A DNA stretch of 64,000 nt, from NCBI GenBank assembly GCA_021777055.1, contig JAIQZO010000024.1:186001-250000 (forward strand). The letters run 5' to 3'. This DNA comes from Candidatus Anammoxibacter sp. GTDB taxonomy: Bacteria > Planctomycetota > Brocadiia > Brocadiales > Anammoxibacteraceae. Below, piece by piece: positions 1 to 8,759 of this stretch (position 1 is its first letter; each line of letters begins with the position of its first letter). The translations under genes were made by a program, and so were the position numbers. Under the pieces are notes generated by a model. It had not been told where the DNA came from, did not search any database, and saw only the letters and a list, made by a program, of their open reading frames with translations.

Positions 1-430
1 ACCTACCGCAAAGATATACTTAGGTTTGTGTATTTTTTTTAGCATAAAAGTAAGTGCAGCATCCCATTTACCAATAAACGCAGTAGTTCTAAAATTTTCT
101 GGTTTTTTACGATCTAATGAAGGGAACGATTCCGCATAATAATTACACCATATTAGATTGATAAAATTGTCTTGTAAGTATTTTCTAATACCTTTATTCT
201 TTTTTAACTCGTTAAGTTTTTCATTACCAATAATTGCTTTTAGAAACAAAATATAAGTCTGGTGAATGTCCTTATCATCATCGTAAGAAAGAAATCCGTC
301 ATTGCAAGTTTGAAACCATTTCTCCAAATCACTCCCTTGCCTTATTTTCGTCCGCTTTTCTGAATATGATGGGTGAATACTTATTAAAATAACTTTCTCT
401 AAACCGTTATTATTGTATATATCATAAGAA
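1..430 (-). pseudogene. Unrecognised gene fragment, open at left edge
   Basis: The minus strand is open from about 430 down to base 1 (at least 140 codons) and continues outside the window. The product is soluble and charged, with a motif around NLIWCNYYAES and, at the edge, KPKYIFAVG. The latter vaguely resembles the hydrophobic strand that precedes the C-terminal motif of uracil-DNA-glycosylase-like proteins; this is only an impression. The frame stays open upstream to about 530, but it contains no ATG, and the upstream part runs through two copies of a 15-bp repeat (434-448, 464-478) next to a Y1 transposase. I infer that the true 5' end was lost or displaced by the mobile element. Alternatively a TTG at about 326 starts a short protein. 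Confidence 0.45.
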
Positions 431-433
431 GAG

Positions 434-478
434 GGGACAGGTAAATAACTATAGGAGAAATAAGGGACAGGTAAATAA
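434..478 (+). repeat. Direct repeat upstream of Y1 transposase
   Basis: The 15-mer GGGACAGGTAAATAA occurs at 434-448 and again at 464-478, exactly 30 bp apart. GGGACAGG-type sequences flanking Y1/REP-associated transposase genes are familiar from other genomes, so this may mark the element's left end. No matching copy was seen downstream of the transposase. Confidence 0.55.
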
Positions 479-572
479 AGATTGACATTAGGACTGGAAT
501 TAAATAAAATTATCCAGATAATAAAGATATTGAAATTTAAGATAGATTAAAGAGATAGAGGAGCTTTTAATT

Positions 573-1499
573 ATGGCAAGGATTCCTAGGTTACTAGTAA
601 AAGGTGAAGATACCGTATATCATATAATTTCACGTACAGCATTGCCCGGCTATGTCTTATGTGAAGTAGAGAAGGATTATCTATTGAGCCTTATAAGAAG
701 TTTAAGCGGAATATTTTTTGTTGATGTATTTGGGTTTTGCATTATGGGTAATCATTTCCATTTACTTGTTAAGATGAAAACTATAGAAGAATATAGTAAT
801 GAAGAGGTAAAAAGAAGAGTAGCACTCTTTCGCAAATGTGAAGATGAGATGGTTACTGATGGTCAAGTACCACTCTTCAAAGAAAAACTTTCAAATTTAT
901 CGGAATTTATGAAAGAGCTGAAACAGAGGTTTTCCCGGTATTATAATAAATTACATGAACGCAGAGGTTATTTCTGGGGAGATAGGTTTAAGAGTGTAAT
1001 AGTTGAAAACGGAGATACCCTTATTAACTGCCTTGCATATATTGATTTAAATCCCATAAGGGCAGGCTTGGCTGAAAAACCGGAGGATTACAGATGGAGT
1101 TCAATTGGGTATCATGCGCAAACCAACAACAAAGGCAAATTCTTGTCTACAGACTACGGATTAAGTTCTTATGGTGAAATGACAGAAACTGAGAGGCTAA
1201 TTGATTATAGAGAATTTCTTTATGAAAAAGGTGCAATAGAGACATTAAATGGAAGGTCAATTAATGATACTATTGTTAATAAGGAGAGAGATAAGGATTA
1301 TAAATTGACAAGCATAGACAGGCTTAGATTCCGGACAAGGTACTTTACAGACAGCGGTATAATTGGCACAAAAGGTTTTGTTTCGCACTATTATGAGATG
1401 TTTAAAGGAAATTTTAATACAAGAAATGAAAAAAAGCCAAAAAAGATATCAGGGATGGATGGAATTTATTCACTTAAACGTTTGGTAAATGAGACGTAA
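573..1499 (+). CDS. Y1 (IS200/REP-associated type) transposase
   Basis: A single-strand DNA transposase of the HUH/Y1 superfamily, 308 aa. The HUH metal site is His61-Phe-His63 in GNHFHLLVKM, and the likely catalytic tyrosine is Tyr156 in AYIDLNPIRAGL, followed by the family's W-S-S motif. The N-terminus, MARIPRLLVKG followed by YHIISR, is typical of REP-associated tyrosine transposases, which are usually single chromosomal genes rather than classical IS200 copies. The ATG at 573 sits about 10 nt after AGAGGAG. The gene is monocistronic, between a truncated gene and a toxin-antitoxin pair. The directly repeated GGGACAGG motif lies just upstream. All expected motifs are present, so it may be active. 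The family is clear; mobility is inferred. Confidence 0.9.
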   Translation: MARIPRLLVKGEDTVYHIISRTALPGYVLCEVEKDYLLSLIRSLSGIFFVDVFGFCIMGNHFHLLVKMKTIEEYSNEEVKRRVALFRKCEDEMVTDGQVPLFKEKLSNLSEFMKELKQRFSRYYNKLHERRGYFWGDRFKSVIVENGDTLINCLAYIDLNPIRAGLAEKPEDYRWSSIGYHAQTNNKGKFLSTDYGLSSYGEMTETERLIDYREFLYEKGAIETLNGRSINDTIVNKERDKDYKLTSIDRLRFRTRYFTDSGIIGTKGFVSHYYEMFKGNFNTRNEKKPKKISGMDGIYSLKRLVNET

Positions 1500-1566
1500 A
1501 GTAAATTGATGCAAAAAATGCACCTTACATTTTAATCCAACAAAAATAACGTTGTGCTTTTGAACT

Positions 1567-1827
1567 CTAAGGATTTCTTAAAATATCATCATGGGGTCCA
1601 ATTCGTCGCAAAAGATAAAACTCTTCATGTTTCTCAAATGTAAATCTATAAAACATGTTAATACTTGCCTCCCATCTATTCTTATGACCTTTCATCTTTT
1701 TTACCCTTAAAGAGGGATGTTTGATATCTAACATAAACAACTTTATCTTCTCTTCAAAGGTTTTTTGTATATTCCTTGAAAGTGCTATAAAATCTTTTTT
1801 AAATGCATCAGTACGGACTATTTTCAT
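1567..1827 (-). CDS. RelE/ParE-type toxin
   Basis: A small basic protein of 86 aa with the RelE/ParE fold pattern: an N-terminal FKKDFIAL helix, a central KMKGHKNRWEAS strand, and a C-terminal LLRRIGPHDDIL segment like the catalytic C-terminus of mRNA-interferase RelE/YafQ proteins. It starts with ATG at 1827 and overlaps the end of the upstream antitoxin gene (stop at 1824) by 4 nt, the usual translational coupling of a type II toxin-antitoxin operon. By family it would cleave mRNA at the ribosome or, if ParE-like, poison gyrase; the sequence does not decide which. It lies beside the Y1 transposase in an accessory stretch. Confidence 0.8.
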   Translation of the reverse strand: MKIVRTDAFKKDFIALSRNIQKTFEEKIKLFMLDIKHPSLRVKKMKGHKNRWEASINMFYRFTFEKHEEFYLLRRIGPHDDILRNP

Positions 1828-2078
1828 TTGTTTAAGTCTGTAATTAAGTCTTCAACTGTATCAAATGACTTTGTATTTCCAGCTTCAATCTCTTTATCCG
1901 CCTCAGTTTCAGCATTGTACCAATCATAATTCTTGAAATATAGAGGCAAAGTAAGTGCATACTTTATTAATTCAGTAACAGCAGCCTCAGTCGTTTTTCT
2001 ATGTGTGTTTTTCTTATATTTTTCAACTTCTTTAAAAACATCACCCGGTAAATTAATTGTTAACGGCATATTTCCCAT
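1824..2078 (-). CDS. Antitoxin of the RelE-like pair
   Basis: An 84-aa protein encoded immediately upstream of the toxin and overlapping it by 4 nt. The N-terminal MPLTINLPGDVFKEVEKY has the strand-helix pattern of ribbon-helix-helix DNA-binding antitoxins; the acidic C-terminal half (ETEADKEIEAGNTKSFDT) would wrap the toxin. A second in-frame ATG at codon 4 gives the more typical start MPLTINLP. By analogy the dimer autorepresses the operon, but no operator could be identified in the AT-rich 5' region. Confidence 0.75.
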   Translation of the reverse strand: MGNMPLTINLPGDVFKEVEKYKKNTHRKTTEAAVTELIKYALTLPLYFKNYDWYNAETEADKEIEAGNTKSFDTVEDLITDLNK

Positions 2079-2489
2079 AGTAATAACACTCCTGTTAATA
2101 ATTTACGATTAGTAGAACATTCGTTAATTAACGATATAATAAATCATAATATTTGGATAATAAGTTAATCAACCACAAAAGCTACTCATGTATTTTGAAG
2201 AATTCCATTAATTCAACAATATCTCTTATATCTTCCAATACTTTAATAGTCAATTTACTCATTTATAAACGCCTCATTTCAGTCTTTGAAATTTTTACCC
2301 GCAGACACAACAAGTACAATTCATACAGTTAAATTTAAATACTATTAGAATGACACAACTTTATTTACATTATTAACAGGAAAGTCAAAAAAGTGTCAAG
2401 GATGTTTTAGTTGCTATTTGAACTCATCAAAAAACACCAGGTCACAATTTTGTTAAGCGAATAAAATAATTGGTTTTTGAAGATAATAA
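2079..2489. other. Intergenic region, no firm gene
   Basis: AT-rich spacer between the antitoxin and tRNA-Ala. The minus strand has a 26-codon ORF at 2182-2262 (MSKLTIKVLEDIRD...) with no clear Shine-Dalgarno sequence and no recognisable family; it could be a remnant of another small accessory gene. Nothing else was seen. Confidence 0.4.
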
Positions 2490-2565
<76 letters not shown>

Positions 2566-2738
2566 AATTTATGATATGATAACTTCATTATACTCCACGC
2601 AAGCACTAATAGCTGCATGGAATATAGAAATACCGCAGGTTGAAATTTGTCAATATTGTAGCTTAATTTATGTCATATTTCAATACTATAGTGTACAAAA
2701 ACAGTGCTAATGGTATTAATTATTGTGCAAGTATGCCT

Positions 2739-3410
2739 CTATTTCTTTTCTTTGCCTTTGCGACCCTTACTAAAAAAACGTACCCAGTACTCTGTCTCAT
2801 CAAGAGACGGACCTAAGAATTTACTTAATGGTTCATCATGTTCTTCCAGCTCATCAGAGGGTTTATCCATTTCACTCTTAACATCAAGATGAGGTTCAGT
2901 GACTATATCTTTCTCTTCTTCTTTAAATTTCTCCAGCCAATATTCTGTATCTGCTCCTGAAGCCCCCTGAACTTTACACTTATCATCCTCTGTTAACTCT
3001 GTTTTACGGCACTCTAACTCGTTTATCATCAATTTATAGAAAGATACTGAGCCAGATACGGTACTACCTTTTTTCTGTACATACTTTATTATGTCGTTGT
3101 CATTTGTAACAACTATAGTATCTTTTGGATTTTGCGTATGGGCAATAATATTTTTTATCTCTGTATCCGCATCTTTGCTAAACTTTGCATAAACTATCTC
3201 TATGCCGGACAATTCTATCTTTGATGGGGTATAACTACAATCCTGACTGCTATCAAAAACAAGGACAAAATTATATTTCTTCTTTTTTCTGAACCTAACC
3301 AAAAGAGAAATCAGCTTTTCGCGTGCATTTTCTATATTATCAACACTTACATACCTTTCAAGATCAGAAACCGCAAATATTAAATTGTATCCATCTATAA
3401 CTACTAACAT
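2739..3410 (-). CDS. YacP-like NYN domain ribonuclease
   Basis: The N-terminal domain (about residues 1-150) matches the YacP/Rae1 NYN (PIN-like) family: MLVVIDGYNLIF supplies the first catalytic Asp, VFDSSQD the second, and IVVTNDNDI the acidic pair. In Firmicutes such proteins (Rae1) cut mRNA at the ribosome; that role here is inference. The start is placed at ATG 3410 rather than 28 codons upstream because the NYN fold begins exactly there; the gene then overlaps the pyrC stop by 7 nt, suggesting coupling. The C-terminal tail is acidic and contains the motif T-E-Y-W twice (DTEYWLEKFKE and ETEYWVRFFSK), ending in a lysine-rich tip. That duplicated tail is not a usual part of the family. Confidence 0.75.
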   Translation of the reverse strand: MLVVIDGYNLIFAVSDLERYVSVDNIENAREKLISLLVRFRKKKKYNFVLVFDSSQDCSYTPSKIELSGIEIVYAKFSKDADTEIKNIIAHTQNPKDTIVVTNDNDIIKYVQKKGSTVSGSVSFYKLMINELECRKTELTEDDKCKVQGASGADTEYWLEKFKEEEKDIVTEPHLDVKSEMDKPSDELEEHDEPLSKFLGPSLDETEYWVRFFSKGRKGKEKK

Positions 3411-4699
3411 ATATTCCCACCAATCATTACTATAGCACCGTCTACTATCACTGCATGTGCTTTGCCTTGCAACCCCATATTCTGAAAAGGACAATTCCTA
3501 GACCGTGATTCAAAATGTTCCGGGTCCACTATCCAATTTGCATCCGGGTCAATAATTGTAATGTCCGCAGGCATACCCACTGCAAGTTGTCCGGCATTAA
3601 TACCAAAAATAAGTGACGGGTTATATGTCATCTTCTGCATTGCATCACTCCAAGACAAAACACCCTTTTTTACAATTTCTGTTATTATTACTCCCAAAGT
3701 GGTTTCCAATCCGATGAGTCCAAATGCACCGTTCTTTTTATCGTTCAAAGTATGTGGCGCATGATCACTGGCAATAACATCAATTGTGCCGTCTGCTAAA
3801 CCTTCCCTCAACGCAACCACATCATTCCTGGATCGTAAAGGAGGACAAACTTTAGGGACTAAACCATCAATGTCTATAAATCCCTTATCCATTGTTAGAT
3901 GATGTGGTGTCACCTCACATGTAATTTTTGTCCGATTTCTTCTTTTAGCCTCCCGTATCAACCCCACTGACTCCTTTAACGAAATATGGGATATGTGCAG
4001 TTGAACGCCGGATTCCTCTGCGCACTCTATGTCACGTTCAATAAATGCCGCTTCATTTGTATAAGGAGGGTTTGTGAATATGTCCCTGTTCTGCTTTTGA
4101 AGAATAGCCTGAGGGGAATCTTCACAATGGGAACTTACCGGAATGTTTGATTCTTTTGCTTTTAGAAAAACCGAACGTACAACAGCTTTGTCTATTATTG
4201 GATTCCCGTCATCAGACAATGCCAAGACGTAATCATTTAACGCTAAAGAATTTACATCTGCCATCTCTCTACCTAAAGAACCTTTTGTCATACACACCTT
4301 GGTATATAAATGGGCAACAGACCCATTCCTTGCCATTGCCATCAAGGAGTCTACCATCTCTACATTATCAATTGGCGGAGAGGTATTTGGTTCACAAATA
4401 ACCGATGTAAAACCTCCCATAACAGCAGCTCTAGAACCAGAATATATGGTCTCTTTGCTCTCAAAACCGGGTTCTCTGAAATGTACATGACAGTCAATAA
4501 GACCAGGAACAACTATTTTACCTGATGCATCAATTACCTTCAGATTGTCACCTGAGGAAATCTGGTCACAAGTCTCTTTTAGCCCACTCTCAGATATCCA
4601 AGCAATTCTGTCACCCACCACGCAGACATCCATTTGTTTGTCAGTTTTTGATGCAGGGTCAATAACTCGCCCGTTTATTATTAATAATTGTTTGTTCAT
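3404..4699 (-). CDS. pyrC: Dihydroorotase
   Basis: Catalyses the reversible cyclisation of carbamoyl-aspartate to dihydroorotate in pyrimidine synthesis. The 431-aa length and motifs fit the type I (longer) dihydroorotase group in the amidohydrolase superfamily. GLIDCHVHFREPG gives the HxH metal site (His71, His73); further ligands appear in SSHCED and LHISHIS, and SDHAPH near the C-terminal third carries the catalytic Asp. The ATG at 4699 is 10 nt from the upstream DNA glycosylase gene, and the 3' end overlaps the NYN nuclease gene, so the three are probably cotranscribed. All key residues are present. Confidence 0.93.
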   Translation of the reverse strand: MNKQLLIINGRVIDPASKTDKQMDVCVVGDRIAWISESGLKETCDQISSGDNLKVIDASGKIVVPGLIDCHVHFREPGFESKETIYSGSRAAVMGGFTSVICEPNTSPPIDNVEMVDSLMAMARNGSVAHLYTKVCMTKGSLGREMADVNSLALNDYVLALSDDGNPIIDKAVVRSVFLKAKESNIPVSSHCEDSPQAILQKQNRDIFTNPPYTNEAAFIERDIECAEESGVQLHISHISLKESVGLIREAKRRNRTKITCEVTPHHLTMDKGFIDIDGLVPKVCPPLRSRNDVVALREGLADGTIDVIASDHAPHTLNDKKNGAFGLIGLETTLGVIITEIVKKGVLSWSDAMQKMTYNPSLIFGINAGQLAVGMPADITIIDPDANWIVDPEHFESRSRNCPFQNMGLQGKAHAVIVDGAIVMIGGNIC

Positions 4700-4709
4700 T
4701 TACCAAATC

Positions 4710-5354
4710 TTACAAAAAGTTATTTAACGGGCACTTATCACACTTTTTCTTTGGTTTGCAGTACTCTTTACCAACCTGCACAATTAAGGCGTGGTATTCG
4801 TTATAGAGAGCGACATCTTCAGGCAGATTATCTTCAAAAAACTCTTTTGTTTCGTGGTAACTGCTATCTTCAGAGATCAAACCATGGCGTGAAAATATAC
4901 GATGTGTGTATGCATCCACAACAAACGTGGGTTTGTCACCTGCATATAAAAGGATAGAATCTGCTGTTTCAGGCCCAATACCATTTACAGACAATAGTTC
5001 ACAACGCAATATTCCAAGGTCTTGATCAAACATCATTGAAAGGTCACCATCATAATTCTCAAACAGCCACTCCATAAACTTCTTTATGCGTTTTGACTTA
5101 ACATTAAAATAACCGGCCGGTTTAATCAATTCGGCAAATTCAGCCGTATCAACCTCATTTATCTTTTCCGGAGCAAGCAAGTTTGCCTGCTTAAGGTTTT
5201 GTATCGCTTTTTCCACATTTGACCAGTTAGTGTTCTGTGTCAAAATTGCACCGATTATCACTTCAAACGGAGAATCACCGGGCCACCAGTTACATGGGCC
5301 AAACGTAGATAATAGATGGTTATAAATTTTCTTTAGCGTATCAGAATTGTTCAT
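4710..5354 (-). CDS. Endonuclease III-like (HhH-GPD) DNA glycosylase
   Basis: 214 aa, base-excision repair family. GAILTQNTNWSNVEKAI and the HhH motif LSVNGIGPETADSILLYAG followed by the catalytic Asp (FVVDAYTHRI) define the HhH-GPD fold. Where E. coli Nth has its catalytic lysine in GRKTA, this protein has Glu (GPETA), so a monofunctional glycosylase, as in the MagIII-like group, is more likely than a lyase. The C-terminus shows C-x5-C-x2-C and then stops at PLNNFL, so the fourth cysteine of the usual 4Fe-4S motif is missing (Leu in its place as the last residue). Cluster binding is therefore doubtful. It sits between cysS and pyrC on the same strand. Confidence 0.85.
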   Translation of the reverse strand: MNNSDTLKKIYNHLLSTFGPCNWWPGDSPFEVIIGAILTQNTNWSNVEKAIQNLKQANLLAPEKINEVDTAEFAELIKPAGYFNVKSKRIKKFMEWLFENYDGDLSMMFDQDLGILRCELLSVNGIGPETADSILLYAGDKPTFVVDAYTHRIFSRHGLISEDSSYHETKEFFEDNLPEDVALYNEYHALIVQVGKEYCKPKKKCDKCPLNNFL

Positions 5355-5416
5355 TTAATAAGCATGTAACATAAGATTTTATCTAAACATCACGTAAAAA
5401 GATTAGGTAAAAAGAC

Positions 5417-6895
5417 TTACTTTCGCCTCCAAGTTGCACCGCCGGAGGTATCCTCAATTACAAGTCCAATTTCATCCAATTTATTCCTAATCTCATCTGA
5501 GAGTTCCCAGTTTTTCAAATCACGAAGCTTTTTGCGTGTATCAATTATCAGGTTCATCAAAGAGTCCATCTGATCTCCGTTCACCCCTTCAGCTTCGCCA
5601 AACGAATCGGGCACAATACCCAATATATCACCGCCAAACACTCTAAAAGTAGAATCAATTCCTTTTAATACGCCGTAATCAACCTTTCCTCCCGAGCCAA
5701 TAAACGCATTAGTATCTCTGGAGAGATCAAAAAGGATACCCATCGCCTTTGTCGCATTAAAATCATCATCCATGGCCTCAATGAAAATATCCTTGTATTC
5801 ACCGAGCGTTCTACCAGATGAAAGTTTAAAGCCTTCATTAACAGACACATCACCATCCAGTTCTGCAAGACTTAGCATTTCCCTTACGTTTTTTATTGTG
5901 TTATGAAGTCGATTCATTCCTTTTTCCATTGATGACAAGGCCTCATCACTGTAGTCCATGGGGCTCCTATAATGTGTGGATAATACAAAGAAACGAACTA
6001 CTAACGGAGAATACTTTTTAAAAGCATCCTTTAATGTCACAAAGTTTCCCAGTGATTTACCCATTTTCTGCCCATCGACCGTAACCATATTATTGTGCAT
6101 CCAATATTTAACAAACTGCTGGCCGTTTGCTGATTCACTCTGAGCAATTTCACATTCGTGGTGCGGAAATACATTCTCAATCCCCCCACCATGGATATCA
6201 AACGTTGCATTAAGGTATTTCATTGACATCACGGAGCACTCCAGATGCCAACCTGGAAACCCTTTTCCCCACGGACTATTCCACTGCATAATATGTTCTG
6301 CTTCCGCTCGTTTCCATAAAGCAAAATCCGATGGGTGTCTTTTTTCAGGATTAACATCTATTCTTACTCCCTCTTCCAAATCATCCAGTTTTTTGCCTGA
6401 CAACTTTCCGTAATCCCTAAATTTAGAGATATCAAAGTAGACACTACCATTAACATCATAAGCATAACCACTTTCTATAAGCTTGGTTACCATCTCTATC
6501 TGTTCCGTAATATGACCGCTTGCTCTTGGTGAGATATCTGGTCGTAATACATTAAGGGAATCCATATCCTCAAAATAGCTAAACATATATTTCTCTACCA
6601 ACTCCATAGGTTCCACCCTTTCAAGGGCTGCACGCTTGGCTATTTTGTCCTCACCCTGGTCCGCATCATCTGTTAAATGCCCCACATCAGTAATATTTTG
6701 CACATATCTTACTTTATAACCTTTGTACCGCAAATACCTGACAATAACATCAAACCCAACGTAACTTTTCGCGTGTCCTATATGGGGATGGCCATAAACC
6801 GTAGGACCACAAACATATATACCCACCTTGCCTTGCTCTATAGGTTTGAACTCCTCTTTTTTTCTTGTTAATGTGTTATATACCTTTAATGCCAT
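5417..6895 (-). CDS. cysS: Cysteinyl-tRNA synthetase
   Basis: Class I aminoacyl-tRNA synthetase, 492 aa, normal length. The zinc-ligand Cys is in YVCGPTVYG, the HIGH signature is HIGH at residues 38-41, further zinc ligands lie in GWHLECS and HHECEIAQ, and the second signature is KMGKS (277-281), a one-residue variant of KMSKS. The C-terminal part (LRDLKNWELSDEIRNKLDEIG) is the usual tRNA-binding helical domain. It lies upstream of the glycosylase gene with a 62-nt gap on the same strand. Confidence 0.95.
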   Translation of the reverse strand: MALKVYNTLTRKKEEFKPIEQGKVGIYVCGPTVYGHPHIGHAKSYVGFDVIVRYLRYKGYKVRYVQNITDVGHLTDDADQGEDKIAKRAALERVEPMELVEKYMFSYFEDMDSLNVLRPDISPRASGHITEQIEMVTKLIESGYAYDVNGSVYFDISKFRDYGKLSGKKLDDLEEGVRIDVNPEKRHPSDFALWKRAEAEHIMQWNSPWGKGFPGWHLECSVMSMKYLNATFDIHGGGIENVFPHHECEIAQSESANGQQFVKYWMHNNMVTVDGQKMGKSLGNFVTLKDAFKKYSPLVVRFFVLSTHYRSPMDYSDEALSSMEKGMNRLHNTIKNVREMLSLAELDGDVSVNEGFKLSSGRTLGEYKDIFIEAMDDDFNATKAMGILFDLSRDTNAFIGSGGKVDYGVLKGIDSTFRVFGGDILGIVPDSFGEAEGVNGDQMDSLMNLIIDTRKKLRDLKNWELSDEIRNKLDEIGLVIEDTSGGATWRRK

Positions 6896-7031
6896 TTGCG
6901 CAAATTTCCCCTTTCAAGATTAATTTATACTCTAAGGAATCAGAAATCCGAGTATATCGGCAATTTTTATTTATTAAATCAAAAGATAATCAATTTATAA
7001 CCAAACTACTTTACGGATTATCACAAAGTTT

Positions 7032-8588
7032 CTAACTTTTCGTATCTTTTTCAAAACCAAATTTAGTTATCTTTACGTCATTTGGTATAGGAACAGGGTA
7101 CTTCCCGTCAAAACAGGCAGTACAATATCCCTTACTCCCATTTGAACTACCATCACTACATTTTGTTGCAGGATGAACAGCCTCTATTAACCCTTCAACG
7201 GAGAGAAAATGTAACGAATCTGCACCAATATATTTGCAAATCTCATCTTCTTCCTTATCAGATGCAATAAGGTCAGCTTTATTAGCCGTATCTATTCCAT
7301 AAAAACATGGAAATTTTATAGGAGGGCAACCCACAAGCATATGCACCTCTGTCGCACCAGCCTCCTTTAGCATCTTTACAATCTTCGCGCTGGTAGTCCC
7401 CCTGACGATAGAGTCATCAATCAAAACAACACGTTTACCATGTAATCTTTTCTTTAAGGGATTGAGTTTAATCTTAATACCAACTTCCCTAAGGTGTTGA
7501 TCTGGAAGGATAAAAGTGCGTAAAACGTACCTGTTTTTTATTAAACCTCGAGTAGACTTAATACCCAGAGTATTAGCATAACCGCTAGCAACTGGAATAC
7601 CCGAATCCGGAACAGAAATAACATAATCAGCATCAAGAGGTAGCTCTTTTGCAAGCTGCCACCCCAAACGTTCCCTAACCTCTTCAACCAATACACCACT
7701 ATATTCACTATCAGGTCTTGCAAAATAGATAAGTTCAAATATACAAAGTGCTTTTTCCCCAACTTTATGCTTAGGTACATAAAAACTTTCCGGCTTTGCT
7801 GGTAATTTAATTACACAACACTCACCTGGTTCAATTTCCCTTATAAATTTCGCCCCGACAATGTCCAATGCACATGTTTCTGATGCCACCACATAACCAT
7901 CATTTCCCTGTCCTTTTGTATTTAATGTGGTCTCAGGAAGATATCCCAAGCATAGTGGTCTAAATCCTTTAGGATCCCTAATAGCATAAAGCTTATCCTT
8001 TGTCATCAGAACTAGCGAATATGCTCCTTTGATATCATTCATACACTGCAAAATAGCATCTTTTGTTTTATCACAATCTGATGATACATTTGAACGCCTT
8101 TTATAGTAATCTATTAAATATACGATAACCTCGCTATCAGATGTGGTTAGAAAGGTATAACCCTCTTTTTCAAGTCTCTTGCGAAGTTTACCGGTATTTA
8201 ACAGATTTCCGTTATGAGCGAGGGCCATGGTTGCATCAGGGTTATGGTACGGCCCTTTACGCGGAGAGTCAATAGTTGCCGTTCCCGCCTCATCATTGGC
8301 TACTGATATAAACGGCTGTGCGTTTGCAAGGTTTGATGCTCCGGTCGTAGAGTACCGTACATGTCCAATACCAACATGTCCACGTAAATTACTAAGCTCA
8401 TAATCAGACAGAAACACCTGATTAACCAAGCCAACATCCTTATGAGATGACATACCAAGGTCATCTGCCACAGTAATGCCCGCACTCTCCTGCCCCCTGT
8501 GCTGCAACGCAAACAGGCCAAAGTATATCAAACGACTAATCTCTACTTCATGGCAAAAAACACCGAAAACACCACACTCTTCTTTCAA
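7032..8588 (-). CDS. purF: Amidophosphoribosyltransferase
   Basis: Committed step of purine synthesis: glutamine plus PRPP to phosphoribosylamine. 518 aa. The N-terminus MKEECGVFGVF carries the Ntn-hydrolase Cys that becomes residue 1 after propeptide removal, as in B. subtilis-type enzymes. GHVRYSTTG and AHNGNL belong to the glutaminase domain, and VVLIDDSIVRGTT is the PRPP-binding loop. Cysteines in CALDIVGAK, GCPPIKFPCF and CTACFDGKYP are placed like the 4Fe-4S ligands of the B. subtilis group. A perfect 8-bp inverted repeat at 8641-8664 lies upstream and could be a regulatory hairpin. Confidence 0.95.
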   Translation of the reverse strand: MKEECGVFGVFCHEVEISRLIYFGLFALQHRGQESAGITVADDLGMSSHKDVGLVNQVFLSDYELSNLRGHVGIGHVRYSTTGASNLANAQPFISVANDEAGTATIDSPRKGPYHNPDATMALAHNGNLLNTGKLRKRLEKEGYTFLTTSDSEVIVYLIDYYKRRSNVSSDCDKTKDAILQCMNDIKGAYSLVLMTKDKLYAIRDPKGFRPLCLGYLPETTLNTKGQGNDGYVVASETCALDIVGAKFIREIEPGECCVIKLPAKPESFYVPKHKVGEKALCIFELIYFARPDSEYSGVLVEEVRERLGWQLAKELPLDADYVISVPDSGIPVASGYANTLGIKSTRGLIKNRYVLRTFILPDQHLREVGIKIKLNPLKKRLHGKRVVLIDDSIVRGTTSAKIVKMLKEAGATEVHMLVGCPPIKFPCFYGIDTANKADLIASDKEEDEICKYIGADSLHFLSVEGLIEAVHPATKCSDGSSNGSKGYCTACFDGKYPVPIPNDVKITKFGFEKDTKS

Positions 8589-8640
8589 TTTAATATATCC
8601 TTATGGTTTTCTTACTTTAAAATAACAAACAATATACTAG

Positions 8641-8664
8641 ATACTGGATTATCAACTCCAGTAT
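8641..8664. promoter_or_regulatory. Inverted repeat between sppA and purF
   Basis: ATACTGGA, an 8-nt spacer, then TCCAGTAT. It lies in the sppA-purF gap, 53 nt before the purF start on the minus strand. There is no T-tract, so it is not a clear terminator; it may be an operator or a leader hairpin. Confidence 0.4.
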
Positions 8665-8759
8665 CGTAAAGTTTACATGTTCTAAATATATTTAAAAAAA
8701 TAATGAGCAGAAGTCCAGCCAAGGGTATCCAGTTTCTTTGATACGACTTCACAACCATA

